A stretch of 30,751 bases of DNA from Candidatus Woykebacteria bacterium RIFCSPLOWO2_01_FULL_43_14 (GCA_001816835.1 MHDB01000017.1:25108-55858); one strand, 5' to 3'. Numbered from the stretch's first letter, positions 23,618 to 29,469 are shown. The notes: generated from the sequence alone by a model not told the origin. Numbers and translations are program-made.

Positions 23618-24259
23618 TTAATGCCTTAAAGGAACATATGGGTGTTGATAGTTTTCTTCATGTGAATAAGGTCTGTGAAAGTTCTGCCAATTTGAACCTT
23701 TTCTCTTGGGATGAAAATCAATAAATGAACCAAGTAAAAATATTGAGCCAATAGTTAAGAGGACGAGAGCCCTTAAGAAGTATTTATCTAATCCAAAATG
23801 TTTTGGAGAAACTGGCTGAAAATTTAGAACTTTCTTATCGTCTTCGTTTAGTTTTTTAAATAATTCTTTCTTAGTAATCTTTAGTGTTAAGAAGTCTTTG
23901 TATAATAAGAGCCTGGGATTAAGCAAGGAGTGCCATTGCTCTCCCATTTTTTGATATTCTCCAACTTTAGATTTGTTGTAAGTAAATAGGGTATATAGTC
24001 CAATGACAATTAAAGATAAAAGTAAGAACTCTCCAATAAAAAAGAATGAGTGGTTAACTACATTGTTCAAAGCAGTAAATCCAAATCCTGCAATAACTCC
24101 AATACTCGTCAGTAAGACGTTAAATAATCCTAAAGATTGTTCATCTAACTTGTTTTCTTTTTCTTCATAAGAACCCATCACTTCTTGATAGGTTTTATGA
24201 AATTGGTGAGATTCAGTCTGAATCTCCTTAAATTCTTTTTCTGTAAAATCTCTATTCAT
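23618..24259 (-). CDS. hypothetical membrane protein, three helices (213 aa)
   Basis: I do not recognise this protein. A charged, coiled-coil-like N-terminal segment (about 1-40) precedes helices near 43-65 (LFNVLLTSIGVIAGFGF), 70-90 (FFFIGEFLLLSLIVIGLYTL) and 165-185 (ALVLLTIGSIFLLGSFI); the last 30 residues are His- and Pro-rich. The gene is more AT-rich than the wall block to its left and shares strand and composition with the next two genes, so 23618-25258 may be one acquired three-gene unit. No clear ribosome site. Confidence 0.6.
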   Translation of the reverse strand: MNRDFTEKEFKEIQTESHQFHKTYQEVMGSYEEKENKLDEQSLGLFNVLLTSIGVIAGFGFTALNNVVNHSFFFIGEFLLLSLIVIGLYTLFTYNKSKVGEYQKMGEQWHSLLNPRLLLYKDFLTLKITKKELFKKLNEDDKKVLNFQPVSPKHFGLDKYFLRALVLLTIGSIFLLGSFIDFHPKRKGSNWQNFHRPYSHEENYQHPYVPLRH

Positions 24260-24290
24260 AATTTATGATCAAAGTTTCAAGCAAATTTTA

Positions 24291-25061
24291 TTAGCTGATT
24301 GAAAACCCCACTAGTTTATTATTAAGATTTTTCAGCCTAAATATTTCTGTTTTTTCAGTTAAAGAAGACTTGAAAGTTACTTTGAGTTCGGCATTCTTCA
24401 GATCACAGACATTTTGTTGAGAATTAACATAATAATCAGAATCAAAAAAGAAATAATGATTGTCACCGTCATGTTTAATAGCAACTCCTACTTCCGCCTC
24501 GTCTCCAAACATCAAATTCTCAGGTTGCATCGACAAAGGAGCCATCTCAAGCTTTGGAACATCGTTAATATAATCATATGGTTCAGGAGCACTATCCCAT
24601 TTTGCTTGGTATTCTGGTTTATTTTTCCAGTTGACTGCTACCTTAACTTTGGAAAATGCGTGAATGTTCTTTGGCAAAGGAAGATAATTTCTCCATCCCT
24701 TTAAAACCTTTATTTTTAATTTGAGTATTTTTCGTCCTGGCAACTTCTTCTTGGAATTAGGAGGGATCATTATTGAATCAGCAATTACTATACTGATTCT
24801 GGGATTCCTTGCCCACTCAACAAATATTACTAGACCAAAACTTAAAAACGTAGAAATAAAAATAATTATAAAATCCTTTTGGGTCAATTTACTGTCAGTC
24901 TTACTTCTAAAGTGGAATGGTAAATTTCTTTTTGTATAATGCAAAAAATGCTTATTTCCACGATGACTAAAATAGTCTGAAGAGCGATTGTTAGCAAGAG
25001 CTTTTTGACTAAAGACCAAGAAAAAGATAGCCACAACCAAAAAACTCAATATCTTTCTCAT
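24291..25061 (-). CDS. hypothetical exported membrane protein (256 aa)
   Basis: I do not recognise this protein. It has a signal peptide (MRKILSFLVVAIFFLVFSQK, cleavage likely after ALA near 23), then a membrane helix (about 62-82, FIIIFISTFLSFGLVIFV) and a beta-rich domain with charged strands ending in FSIS. The architecture is like that of a surface or envelope protein. Its start overlaps the stop of the small gene at 25058 by 4 bp (ATGA), so the two are coupled. It is AT-rich, like its neighbours. Confidence 0.6.
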   Translation of the reverse strand: MRKILSFLVVAIFFLVFSQKALANNRSSDYFSHRGNKHFLHYTKRNLPFHFRSKTDSKLTQKDFIIIFISTFLSFGLVIFVEWARNPRISIVIADSIMIPPNSKKKLPGRKILKLKIKVLKGWRNYLPLPKNIHAFSKVKVAVNWKNKPEYQAKWDSAPEPYDYINDVPKLEMAPLSMQPENLMFGDEAEVGVAIKHDGDNHYFFFDSDYYVNSQQNVCDLKNAELKVTFKSSLTEKTEIFRLKNLNNKLVGFSIS

Positions 25062-25258
25062 AGTTTTCTTCGTCTCATATTAATAGTTTTTTTAATTACT
25101 GTCTCCACCAATGAAACTAATGCGTAGCCTTGTTCGAAAGCTTGCTCATCAGTTAACTTAATTCCATATTCTTTCAAAGCAAGTTGTTTAAATTCTTCAA
25201 TCTCCTCTTTGGTAAATATGGAGTTATTTTTGATAGGTTCTATTCTCTTTACCATCAT
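25058..25258 (-). CDS. small hypothetical protein (66 aa)
   Basis: A short acidic and helical protein: FTKEEIEEFKQLALKEYGIK, then LTDEQAFEQGYALVSLVETV and a basic tail NMRRRKL. The KEYGIKLTDEQA pattern is reminiscent of small proteins found near toxins or mobile genes in other compact genomes, but no function can be named. ATG at 25258 or one codon later. It overlaps the next gene by 4 bp. Confidence 0.55.
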   Translation of the reverse strand: MMVKRIEPIKNNSIFTKEEIEEFKQLALKEYGIKLTDEQAFEQGYALVSLVETVIKKTINMRRRKL

Positions 25259-25361
25259 TTTAACTTCTAGGCTAGCGGGATTTTATCAGAAACCTGGGCT
25301 AGAACTCAAGAAAAGGTTGATTTACTGAGGAAAAACAAAAAATTCGGATTTTAATCCGGTT

Positions 25362-25436
25362 TGGAGCGGGAGACGGGATTCGAACCCGCGACCTCGTCCT
25401 TGGCAAGGACGCATACTACCACTGTACTACTCCCGC
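25362..25436 (-). tRNA. tRNA-Gly(GCC)
   Basis: Acceptor GCGGGAG/CTCCCGC, anticodon loop TTGCCAA in stem CGTCC/GGACG giving GCC, T arm GCGGG-TTCGAAT-CCCGT and encoded CCA. Its first 18 nt are repeated at 25732-25749, beyond the GIY-YIG gene, and the tRNA promoter lies beyond that copy, so the intact tRNA is now read through the inserted element. Confidence 0.96.
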
Positions 25437-25439
25437 GTG

Positions 25440-25676
25440 TTAAATTCTCGATTTCAAAAACCTTCTACCGAAACCAGTTTTGAAGTACTTTTCTCTAAGT
25501 ATTGCGTTACCTTTAGTTGTACACGCTTCATAGTATACTAACTCCAATGGCGCCCTATGTTTTGTCGACATTACTTTACCGGAATTATGATGCTCTAACC
25601 TCAACTTCAGATTGTTTGTCCAACCAATGTAGTGTTTACCGTCAACTTTACTTAAAAGTACGTAGGTATAATACAT
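25440..25676 (-). CDS. GIY-YIG endonuclease-domain protein (78 aa)
   Basis: A single GIY-YIG domain: YYTYVLLSK in place of GIY, HYIG at residues 15-18, Arg26 in LRLEHHN, and the metal-binding Glu62 in LREKYFKTG. This is the compact UPF0213-like form, about 80 residues, with no DNA-binding extension. It cuts DNA by a metal-dependent reaction; homing-type use is inferred from its position. I start at ATG 25676, where the family domain begins; an upstream TTG lies in the palindrome. No Shine-Dalgarno site; transcription would come from the tRNA-Gly promoter. The stop is 4 bp from the tRNA 5' end. Confidence 0.9.
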   Translation of the reverse strand: MYYTYVLLSKVDGKHYIGWTNNLKLRLEHHNSGKVMSTKHRAPLELVYYEACTTKGNAILREKYFKTGFGRRFLKSRI

Positions 25677-25689
25677 TTTGTTACTACCT

Positions 25690-25728
25690 GCCCGCAACGC
25701 CTTCGCAGGCTTGGCTTGCGTGGCGGGC
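25690..25728 (-). repeat. GC-rich palindrome of the GIY-YIG element
   Basis: GCCCGC and GCGGGC close a hairpin with an inner ACGC/GCGT pair. It lies between the outer tRNA copy and the nuclease gene and may be the recognition structure or the element's end. It is related in style to, but not the same as, the GAA/GAA-loop hairpins. Confidence 0.6.
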
Positions 25729-25731
25729 GGG

Positions 25732-25749
25732 CCACTGTACTACTCCCGC
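25732..25749 (-). repeat. duplicated 5' end of tRNA-Gly (18 bp)
   Basis: Identical to bases 1-18 of tRNA-Gly; the copy stops after the D-loop GG. It is the outer target repeat of the GIY-YIG element. Confidence 0.85.
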
Positions 25750-25764
25750 ACAGCGAACTCACCT

Positions 25765-25793
25765 ATCTTACCAGATTTTCTTTTTAGGTTCAA
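25765..25793 (-). promoter_or_regulatory. promoter of tRNA-Gly, now outside the element
   Basis: TTGAAC (25788-25793), 17 bp, TAAGAT (25765-25770) on the minus strand; start near 25758, just upstream of the outer 18-bp copy. Confidence 0.6.
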
Positions 25794-25803
25794 CAACAAA
25801 GAA

Positions 25804-25825
25804 AGCGCCTGGTTATCCAGACGCT
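25804..25825 (-). terminator. terminator of the small membrane protein gene
   Basis: GCGTCTGG and CCAGGCGC form an 8-bp stem with loop ATAA on the minus strand, followed by TTTCTTTG. It overlaps the TAG stop of the gene at 25824. Confidence 0.7.
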
Positions 25826-26168
25826 AGCCGTAAACAGCACAGAGCATTGCAATATACAAAAAGATCGGGAAGAATATAACAAGCAGGTAAGGTGGTGCTA
25901 GTGAACATAAGAATGCTGTCCTGAACCCATAGTTCCGAGACGTATAGAAGACGAAACACCCTACCACACTTCCCACCAGAGCCCCTATCAGTGCTGTATT
26001 TAGGTAAAGATCCCTTGGAGCTTTCGGAGTCAACCACAACAAGATTATCTGGAGAAGGAAAGCTGGAAAAGCGAATCCTAGTAGCATTAGTGAGTACCTT
26101 GTAGGTACACTCAAACGCTGCCTCATGTTGTTACCAAAAGACTTGAGCAAACCGACGCTTAGTAGCAT
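25824..26168 (-). CDS. small hypothetical membrane protein (114 aa)
   Basis: I do not recognise this protein. Three hydrophobic helices are visible: about 26-48 (LMLLGFAFPAFLLQIILLWL), 58-77 (NTALIGALVGSVVGCFVFY) and 85-110 (AFLCSLAPPYLLVIFFPIFL), with short basic loops (MRQRLSVPTR, TSRNYGFR). AAGGAG lies before the ATG 26168 and a good promoter at 26201-26229 drives it alone; the terminator overlaps its stop. It is thus a complete single-gene unit, which supports it being real. Confidence 0.65.
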   Translation of the reverse strand: MLLSVGLLKSFGNNMRQRLSVPTRYSLMLLGFAFPAFLLQIILLWLTPKAPRDLYLNTALIGALVGSVVGCFVFYTSRNYGFRTAFLCSLAPPYLLVIFFPIFLYIAMLCAVYG

Positions 26169-26200
26169 GCCCTCTCCTTGAATTGCTTAGTTCCAGGGAC

Positions 26201-26229
26201 ATTATAGTCGATATTTTTGAGAAAGCAAA
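26201..26229 (-). promoter_or_regulatory. promoter of the small membrane protein gene
   Basis: TTTGCT (26224-26229), 17 bp, TATAAT (26201-26206) on the minus strand. Confidence 0.65.
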
Positions 26230-26260
26230 TTTGCAGCCCATTGTGTTGAAAAGCTTCCAA

Positions 26261-26299
26261 CCAAAGGAAAAAAGAAAGAGGCAGTCAACTTCGACTACC
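26261..26299 (-). terminator. terminator of the 26301 gene
   Basis: GGTAGTC and GACTGCC form a 7-bp stem (one wobble) with loop GAAGTT on the minus strand, followed by TCTTTCTTTTTTCC. Confidence 0.7.
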
Positions 26300-26300
26300 T

Positions 26301-26906
26301 TTACATAAGTCTCTCCTTTGGGCTATCTCGTTCCATTTCCTCAAGTGCCTGATTAACAACGTTCCCAAACGGCTCATTCAAGCCTCTAATGGGCCCTCTT
26401 TTCTGCACAAAGTCCCACTGAGCGTCTGGCAGCGTTGGGTCATCGCTAAGAATTTCCCAGATGCGTTTGAATTGGGCCTCAGAAAGTTCATCTAAGTCAG
26501 CGAAAGCTGTTTCCAGGGCCAACACAAGTTCCAGGGAAATTCCAGATCGCTCAGCCAGCCTTTCATATGAAATCTGTTTGTTATTTCGTGCTGTTAGAAG
26601 GGCTAAACCAAGCATATAGCAGCGTAGGTCATAGATAGAAGCCGTGACAGGGGTTGTACCTAGAAACTGCAGCCTTTTTTGTATACGCTCAGCCAGCGCT
26701 AACCTTACGTCGCTACTTATCAGTAGCTGACTAATAACAAGCATACGAACATTGAGGCTTCTAGCCGAGATAGGATGCAGCCGTTTTAGTAGGCCGCCCT
26801 GAAGCTGTAAACGAAATGTTTCGATAATCTCAGTAAGCCTCGCGTTTTGGGCCCTGCTAAAATGTGGAAGGTTTGCAGCGGCCCGAACTCCCCGTTTATT
26901 TCTCAT
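26301..26906 (-). CDS. hypothetical helical protein with HTH-like segment (201 aa)
   Basis: I do not recognise the family. The protein is mostly alpha-helical. Residues about 112-135 (ISYERLAERSGISLELVLAL) look like a Cro/C1-type helix-turn-helix, so it may bind DNA, though an RNA-binding or scaffolding role is possible. The N-terminus is basic (MRNKRGVRAAAN). AAGGGTG precedes the ATG 26906; a promoter at 26926-26954 and a terminator at 26261-26299 make it a single-gene unit. It is richer in GC than the block at 23.6-25.2 kb. Confidence 0.6.
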   Translation of the reverse strand: MRNKRGVRAAANLPHFSRAQNARLTEIIETFRLQLQGGLLKRLHPISARSLNVRMLVISQLLISSDVRLALAERIQKRLQFLGTTPVTASIYDLRCYMLGLALLTARNNKQISYERLAERSGISLELVLALETAFADLDELSEAQFKRIWEILSDDPTLPDAQWDFVQKRGPIRGLNEPFGNVVNQALEEMERDSPKERLM

Positions 26907-26925
26907 GTCTCACCCTTCGATAAGG

Positions 26926-26954
26926 ATTGTATGTGGAACAAATGAATAAAACAA
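26926..26954 (-). promoter_or_regulatory. promoter of the 26301 gene
   Basis: TTGTTT (26949-26954), 17 bp, TACAAT (26926-26931) on the minus strand. Confidence 0.55.
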
Positions 26955-26997
26955 TGGTTATAGGACGAAATGGTGTTGTAGGAGGACTATTTATGAG

Positions 26998-27073
26998 TGG
27001 TGGAACCGAGAGGACTCGAACCTCTGACTTCTTCGGTGTAAACGAAGCGCTCTACCAGCTGAGCTACGGTTCC
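26998..27073 (-). tRNA. tRNA-Val(UAC)
   Basis: Acceptor GGAACCG/CGGTTCC, anticodon loop TTTACAC in stem CTTCG/CGAAG giving TAC, standard short variable loop, encoded CCA. The Nudix gene upstream ends inside this tRNA: its last two codons and stop use the tRNA's first bases. Confidence 0.96.
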
Positions 27074-27477
27074 TGGAAGTATATTTTCAGTGCTTGGTAA
27101 TTGTATTCCTTAGAACCTTTTTTAAATTGATCAATTTCCTCTTTGGAGACCCACTCAAAGCTCTTATGTTCTGTGCTTATCCGTACCTCGCCTGATTTGT
27201 GTTTGCAGCGATAACCGACCATAAAGACTTTTTTTCCTTCATTTTTACTTCCCTTATCAAACTGAAAGGACCAAGTATGAAATGGTTTACCTACCTCTAT
27301 TTCTAGGTTTGATTCCTCGAGCACTTCACGTTTAAGTGAATCTATAGTACTCGATTCTCCAATTTGTATCTTGCCCCCAGGAAAGTCTACTCCGCCGGAG
27401 TAAAAAATAACGAGGACTTTTCCATCCTTTTCGATGAAAGCTTTTTGACCGACGTAAAATTCTTGGTCTGGGTTCAT
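27064..27477 (-). CDS. Nudix hydrolase (137 aa)
   Basis: A Nudix-fold pyrophosphohydrolase. The Nudix box is recognisable but irregular: FPGGKIQIGESSTIDSLKRE then VLEESNLEI, with one extra residue between the first Glu and REU and Asn in place of the last Gly; the metal-binding Glu residues are kept. The substrate, a nucleoside diphosphate linked to another group, is unknown. I start at ATG 27477; a longer frame runs back through tRNA-Phe. It lies inside a tRNA operon, 10 bp after tRNA-Phe, and its TAG lies in tRNA-Val, so processing of tRNA-Val must remove the stop codon from the message. Confidence 0.87.
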   Translation of the reverse strand: MNPDQEFYVGQKAFIEKDGKVLVIFYSGGVDFPGGKIQIGESSTIDSLKREVLEESNLEIEVGKPFHTWSFQFDKGSKNEGKKVFMVGYRCKHKSGEVRISTEHKSFEWVSKEEIDQFKKGSKEYNYQALKIYFQEP

Positions 27478-27486
27478 AATGTTTAG

Positions 27487-27561
27487 TGGTGCCGAGGGAG
27501 AGAATTGAACTCCCGACGCTGGGTTCTTCAGACCCACGCTCTACCACTGAGCTACCTCGGC
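27487..27561 (-). tRNA. tRNA-Phe(GAA)
   Basis: Acceptor GCCGAGG/CCTCGGC, anticodon loop CTGAAGA in stem TGGGT/ACCCA giving GAA, encoded CCA. One base separates it from the CCA of tRNA-Leu(GAG). Confidence 0.96.
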
Positions 27562-27562
27562 A

Positions 27563-27647
27563 TGGTGCGGACGAGAGGACTTGAACCTCCACCCCTTGCG
27601 GGACATGCACCTCAAGCATGCGCGTATACCAATTCCGCCACATCCGC
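27563..27647 (-). tRNA. tRNA-Leu(GAG)
   Basis: Acceptor GCGGATG/CGTCCGC, anticodon loop TTGAGGT in stem CATGC/GCATG giving GAG, long variable arm, encoded CCA. Confidence 0.95.
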
Positions 27648-27692
27648 CAATTAACTATCGTATTTTAACAAATATACATGGAAAAGGAAACG

Positions 27693-27777
27693 TGGTGGGC
27701 CAGAGAGGACTCGAACCTCCAAGGATTGCTCCATACGGTTCTGAACCGTACGCGTATACCAATTCCGCCACTAGCCC
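27693..27777 (-). tRNA. tRNA-Leu(CAG)
   Basis: Acceptor GGGCTAG/CTGGCCC, anticodon loop TTCAGAA in stem TACGG/CCGTA giving CAG, long variable arm, encoded CCA. It is the first complete tRNA of the operon. Confidence 0.95.
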
Positions 27778-27788
27778 CAGCGCGCGTG

Positions 27789-27823
27789 CCCCGCGAAATC
27801 CGCCAAGGGCGGGTGAAGTGGGG
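27789..27823 (+). repeat. GAA/GAA-loop hairpin repeat, copy 3, inside a tRNA remnant
   Basis: CCCCGC, GAA, ATCCGCC, loop AAG, GGCGGGT, GAA, GTGGGG: outer stem with a G-T pair, symmetric GAA/GAA internal loop and a 7-bp upper stem. It directly abuts the tRNA-Leu fragment at 27824-27846. Confidence 0.75.
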
Positions 27824-27846
27824 TCTGCCAGTTTCGCCACCACGGC
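27823..27846 (-). pseudogene. 5' fragment of a tRNA-Leu
   Basis: GCCGTGGTGGCGAAACTGGC followed by AGAC is the 5' end of a typical tRNA-Leu through the D loop. It then breaks off at the hairpin repeat; ACGCGCGCTGG beyond the hairpin resembles its continuation before fusing into tRNA-Leu(CAG). It occupies the first position after the operon promoter. Confidence 0.7.
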
Positions 27847-27858
27847 ATGAACTATGGA

Positions 27859-27887
27859 ATTATACCAAACTTATGTGCCTCCCACAA
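27859..27887 (-). promoter_or_regulatory. promoter of the tRNA operon
   Basis: TTGTGG (27882-27887), 17 bp, TATAAT (27859-27864) on the minus strand; start near 27852, six bases before the broken tRNA-Leu. Confidence 0.65.
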
Positions 27888-27945
27888 GAAATTTTCGATT
27901 GTGGCAGTTTTAGAGAGCTGTTTAGTAAGTAGTCTATCTGTAACA

Positions 27946-27971
27946 CCCCACTTCGCTAAAGCTCCGCGGGG
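27946..27971 (-). repeat. GAA/GAA-type hairpin repeat, copy 4
   Basis: Minus strand: CCCCGC, GGA, GC, loop TTTA, GC, GAA, GTGGGG. One arm of the internal loop is GGA instead of GAA; the outer stem with its G-T pair is kept. Confidence 0.65.
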
Positions 27972-27975
27972 TTTC

Positions 27976-28008
27976 GTCCGTCTTCGCCAGTTGGCGAACG
28001 GCGGACTC
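27976..28008. repeat. 14-bp hairpin with one bulge
   Basis: GTCCGTCTTCGCCA pairs with TGGCGAA-C-GGCGGAC, loop GT. It lies between the terminator at 28017 and hairpin copy 4; no U-tract, so no terminator role is claimed. Confidence 0.5.
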
Positions 28009-28010
28009 AA

Positions 28011-28044
28011 AAAGAAAAGACTCGTCCCGATTGGGTTGAGTCTT
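28011..28044 (-). terminator. terminator of the 28043 gene
   Basis: AAGACTC and GAGTCTT close a stem with inner CCC/GGG on the minus strand, followed by TTCTTTTTG. It overlaps the gene's stop codon. Confidence 0.75.
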
Positions 28045-28585
28045 AGCTAGATCTAAGCTGTTGGAGCAGGGCTCTACTCTCCGATATCAAGGCGCCGTAT
28101 TGCGCGAGTTTATTAGATATCCGCAGCTCAAGCCGGCGACGTTCCGCAGAGCTAAGACGAGTTTGAGCTATTTCTGCACAGATAGCATGCCAGGCGTTAA
28201 GTAGATCGTTTCTTGCGTCGGGGTCTGCAGACTCATATCGAGCTGCGATACGCTCAAGACGGATAGCCCAGAGGATCCAGCGGTCACTCGCTGACTCACC
28301 TGAATGTAACCCTCTCACGTGGTTCATAAGTATGAGTGTAGCCTTCTGGATCGTAGTCAGCTGGGTGTTGGCCCTAAGTGTGTCAAGATCAGCCAAAAGG
28401 TCTAGATTGGTGGAATGGGCTGTGCTAAAGTCGAGTTCACACATCACTACACAGACTCTTGCGTAAACATCTGAAAAAGCATCTTGCTCACGAACGTTGC
28501 TCGAACCGCTCGCCTTGGTATGAATATACCTAAGAAGGGTAAGAAGCGGCTCGTATTCTGTAAGGGCTGGTGCGCCTGCCACCAT
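28043..28585 (-). CDS. hypothetical helical protein (180 aa)
   Basis: I do not recognise this protein. It is all-alpha by appearance, with Leu-rich amphipathic helices (LLTLLRYIHTKA, LDLLADLDTLRA, ATLILMNHVRGL, RRRLELRISNKL) and no membrane segment or HTH. The start is ATG 28585, with AAAGGGG eight bases upstream. A frame open to TTG 28639 cannot be used because that TTG is part of the -35 box of the promoter. Promoter and terminator show it to be an independent gene. Confidence 0.6.
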   Translation of the reverse strand: MVAGAPALTEYEPLLTLLRYIHTKASGSSNVREQDAFSDVYARVCVVMCELDFSTAHSTNLDLLADLDTLRANTQLTTIQKATLILMNHVRGLHSGESASDRWILWAIRLERIAARYESADPDARNDLLNAWHAICAEIAQTRLSSAERRRLELRISNKLAQYGALISESRALLQQLRSS

Positions 28586-28610
28586 GAATCCATCCCCTTT
28601 CTGAACCTGG

Positions 28611-28639
28611 ACTATAGTACTCTGTGACCATTTTGTCAA
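28611..28639 (-). promoter_or_regulatory. promoter of the 28043 gene
   Basis: TTGACA (28634-28639), 17 bp, TATAGT (28611-28616) on the minus strand. It sets the gene start at 28585 rather than 28639. Confidence 0.75.
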
Positions 28640-28684
28640 ACAGGCAATTACCTCTTGGGAGCTGTTTAGCTATTTGTGTCTACT

Positions 28685-28823
28685 CCTGATGTGCAGGTTC
28701 AAACCACACCAGGTGTGGTGAGAACCAGGTGTGGTGAGAAGCCAAAGTGTTGGCTTCGATGGGAATCTTAGCCAAGCTGTGCTTGGCGTAAATAGATTCC
28801 CGGGAATAGGTTTGCACATGAGG
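28685..28823. repeat. MITE-like repeat, copy B
   Basis: About 139 bp with similar ends (CCTGATGTGCA at 28685-28695; CCTCATGTGCA, inverted, at 28813-28823), the palindrome CCACACCAGGTGTGG (28704-28718), two tandem copies of CCAGGTGTGGTGAGAA (28709-28740), and an inner hairpin of GGGAATC/GATTCCC with GCCAAGC/GCTTGGC (28760-28801). It shares exact 23-bp and 17-bp blocks with copy A at 6314-6377, in the opposite orientation. Confidence 0.75.
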
Positions 28824-28832
28824 ATTGGGAAT

Positions 28833-28853
28833 AAAAAAAGAGCCTATTGGCTC
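28833..28853 (-). terminator. second terminator behind the long RNA
   Basis: GAGCC-AATA-GGCTC on the minus strand followed by seven T. It backs up the terminator at 28898-28937. Confidence 0.75.
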
Positions 28854-28892
28854 CAAAAGTACTAAATAAACTCGGTTTTTCTTTTAAAAAAT

Positions 28893-28937
28893 AAAAACCC
28901 CGGCCCGCCAGTCACTTTCGTGAATGGCCAACCGGGG
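28893..28937 (-). terminator. terminator of the long RNA, GAAA-capped 18-bp hairpin
   Basis: A 40-nt hairpin (28898-28937) of 18 paired positions with two mismatches and a GAAA tetraloop, followed by TTTTTATTTTTT. It has the same size and design as the terminator at 29829-29868. Confidence 0.85.
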
Positions 28938-29176
28938 ACCCGTGACGCTTGTGCCAATGCAGTTTGCGTCTACGACTTGACCCGGGATTTTGGTCAAGTG
29001 CGTTGGCTGGGAAGGGGCTTTCCGCAGGACAGCCGGTGTGACCAGTCGCTGGTGACACCTAATTAGCTACAGCCGCGCCGACGATGGGTGAGATAACCTC
29101 TCGACCCTAAACGGCGGCTGTACTAATTGTCCTGAGTTGGAAAACAACCCCTTCCCGTCGCCGATGTCCCTAGTCC

Positions 29177-29212
29177 TTAGCCGTAGCCAAGAACAGTTGA
29201 CATCAACAACAT
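29177..29212 (-). CDS. 11-aa ORF with full-strength Shine-Dalgarno site
   Basis: MLLMSTVLGYG, stop TAA. AAGGAGGTGA lies just before the ATG and is complementary to the whole 16S 3' tail, but the same bases pair in CACCTC-AGAAAG-GAGGTG, so the site would be hidden when folded. It may be a leader peptide or a ribosome-binding feature of the RNA. Confidence 0.4.
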   Translation of the reverse strand: MLLMSTVLGYG

Positions 29213-29397
29213 CTCGGTCACCTCCTTTCTGAGGTGTAACTGGCCCGTACCGTTCGATTCCGATGTCGCTCTCCGACGATCGGATTTGGTACGGAAACCT
29301 CTCCCCCGCTTGCGCCGAGCCGCCCGCTCAACATTTACATGCTGGCGGCTACGCTAGTGGCGGATGGAGAGGACAGAAGTCGAGGCGCCCGCCGGTC

Positions 29398-29469
29398 CTA
29401 GACCAGGCGGAAGCCGGCGCCGGTGATCATTTCCCAAAACTTAAATTTACGGGGCGCGAGTGACTTCAT
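29398..29469 (-). CDS. 23-aa ORF with start codon in a hairpin loop
   Basis: It begins MKSLAPRKFKFWEMITGAG and stops at TAG. GGAGG lies nine bases before the ATG, and GAGTGAC-GCATGAA-GTCACTC puts the start codon in the loop of a perfect 7-bp hairpin. The peptide is basic and amphipathic. I do not recognise it. Confidence 0.45.
   Translation of the reverse strand: MKSLAPRKFKFWEMITGAGFRLV

Larger units (their letters stand above)
25437..25749 (-). mobile_element. GIY-YIG mini-element inserted in tRNA-Gly
   Basis: The 18 bp CCACTGTACTACTCCCGC occur at 25419-25436 (5' end of tRNA-Gly) and at 25732-25749. Between them lie a palindrome and a GIY-YIG nuclease gene, 295 bp in all. The tRNA promoter (25765-25793) stands upstream of the outer copy. 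This is what insertion after the D loop of the tRNA, with regeneration of its 5' end, would leave. A partial tandem tRNA duplication is the alternative. Confidence 0.7.

Noticed and set aside
27332..27643. 103-codon leftward frame through tRNA-Phe and tRNA-Leu(GAG)
   Set aside because: Most of it is tRNA sequence and the rest is another frame of the Nudix gene.
28586..28639. 18-codon N-terminal extension of the 28043 protein
   Set aside because: Its TTG start is the -35 box of the gene's own promoter, so it cannot be in the transcript.
28704..28740. Possible CRISPR array from the CCAGGTGTGGTGAGAA repeats
   Set aside because: There are only two adjoining copies with no spacer and no cas genes; it is an internal duplication of the MITE-like repeat.
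28890..29240. Possible RNase P RNA, tmRNA, 6S or SRP RNA
   Set aside because: The conserved P4 bases of RNase P, a tRNA-like end with CCA, and the SRP tetraloop motif were looked for on both strands and not seen.
29263..29463. 66-codon rightward frame opposite the long RNA
   Set aside because: No promoter or ribosome site on that strand; it is the antisense of a GC-rich structured region with clear leftward signals.
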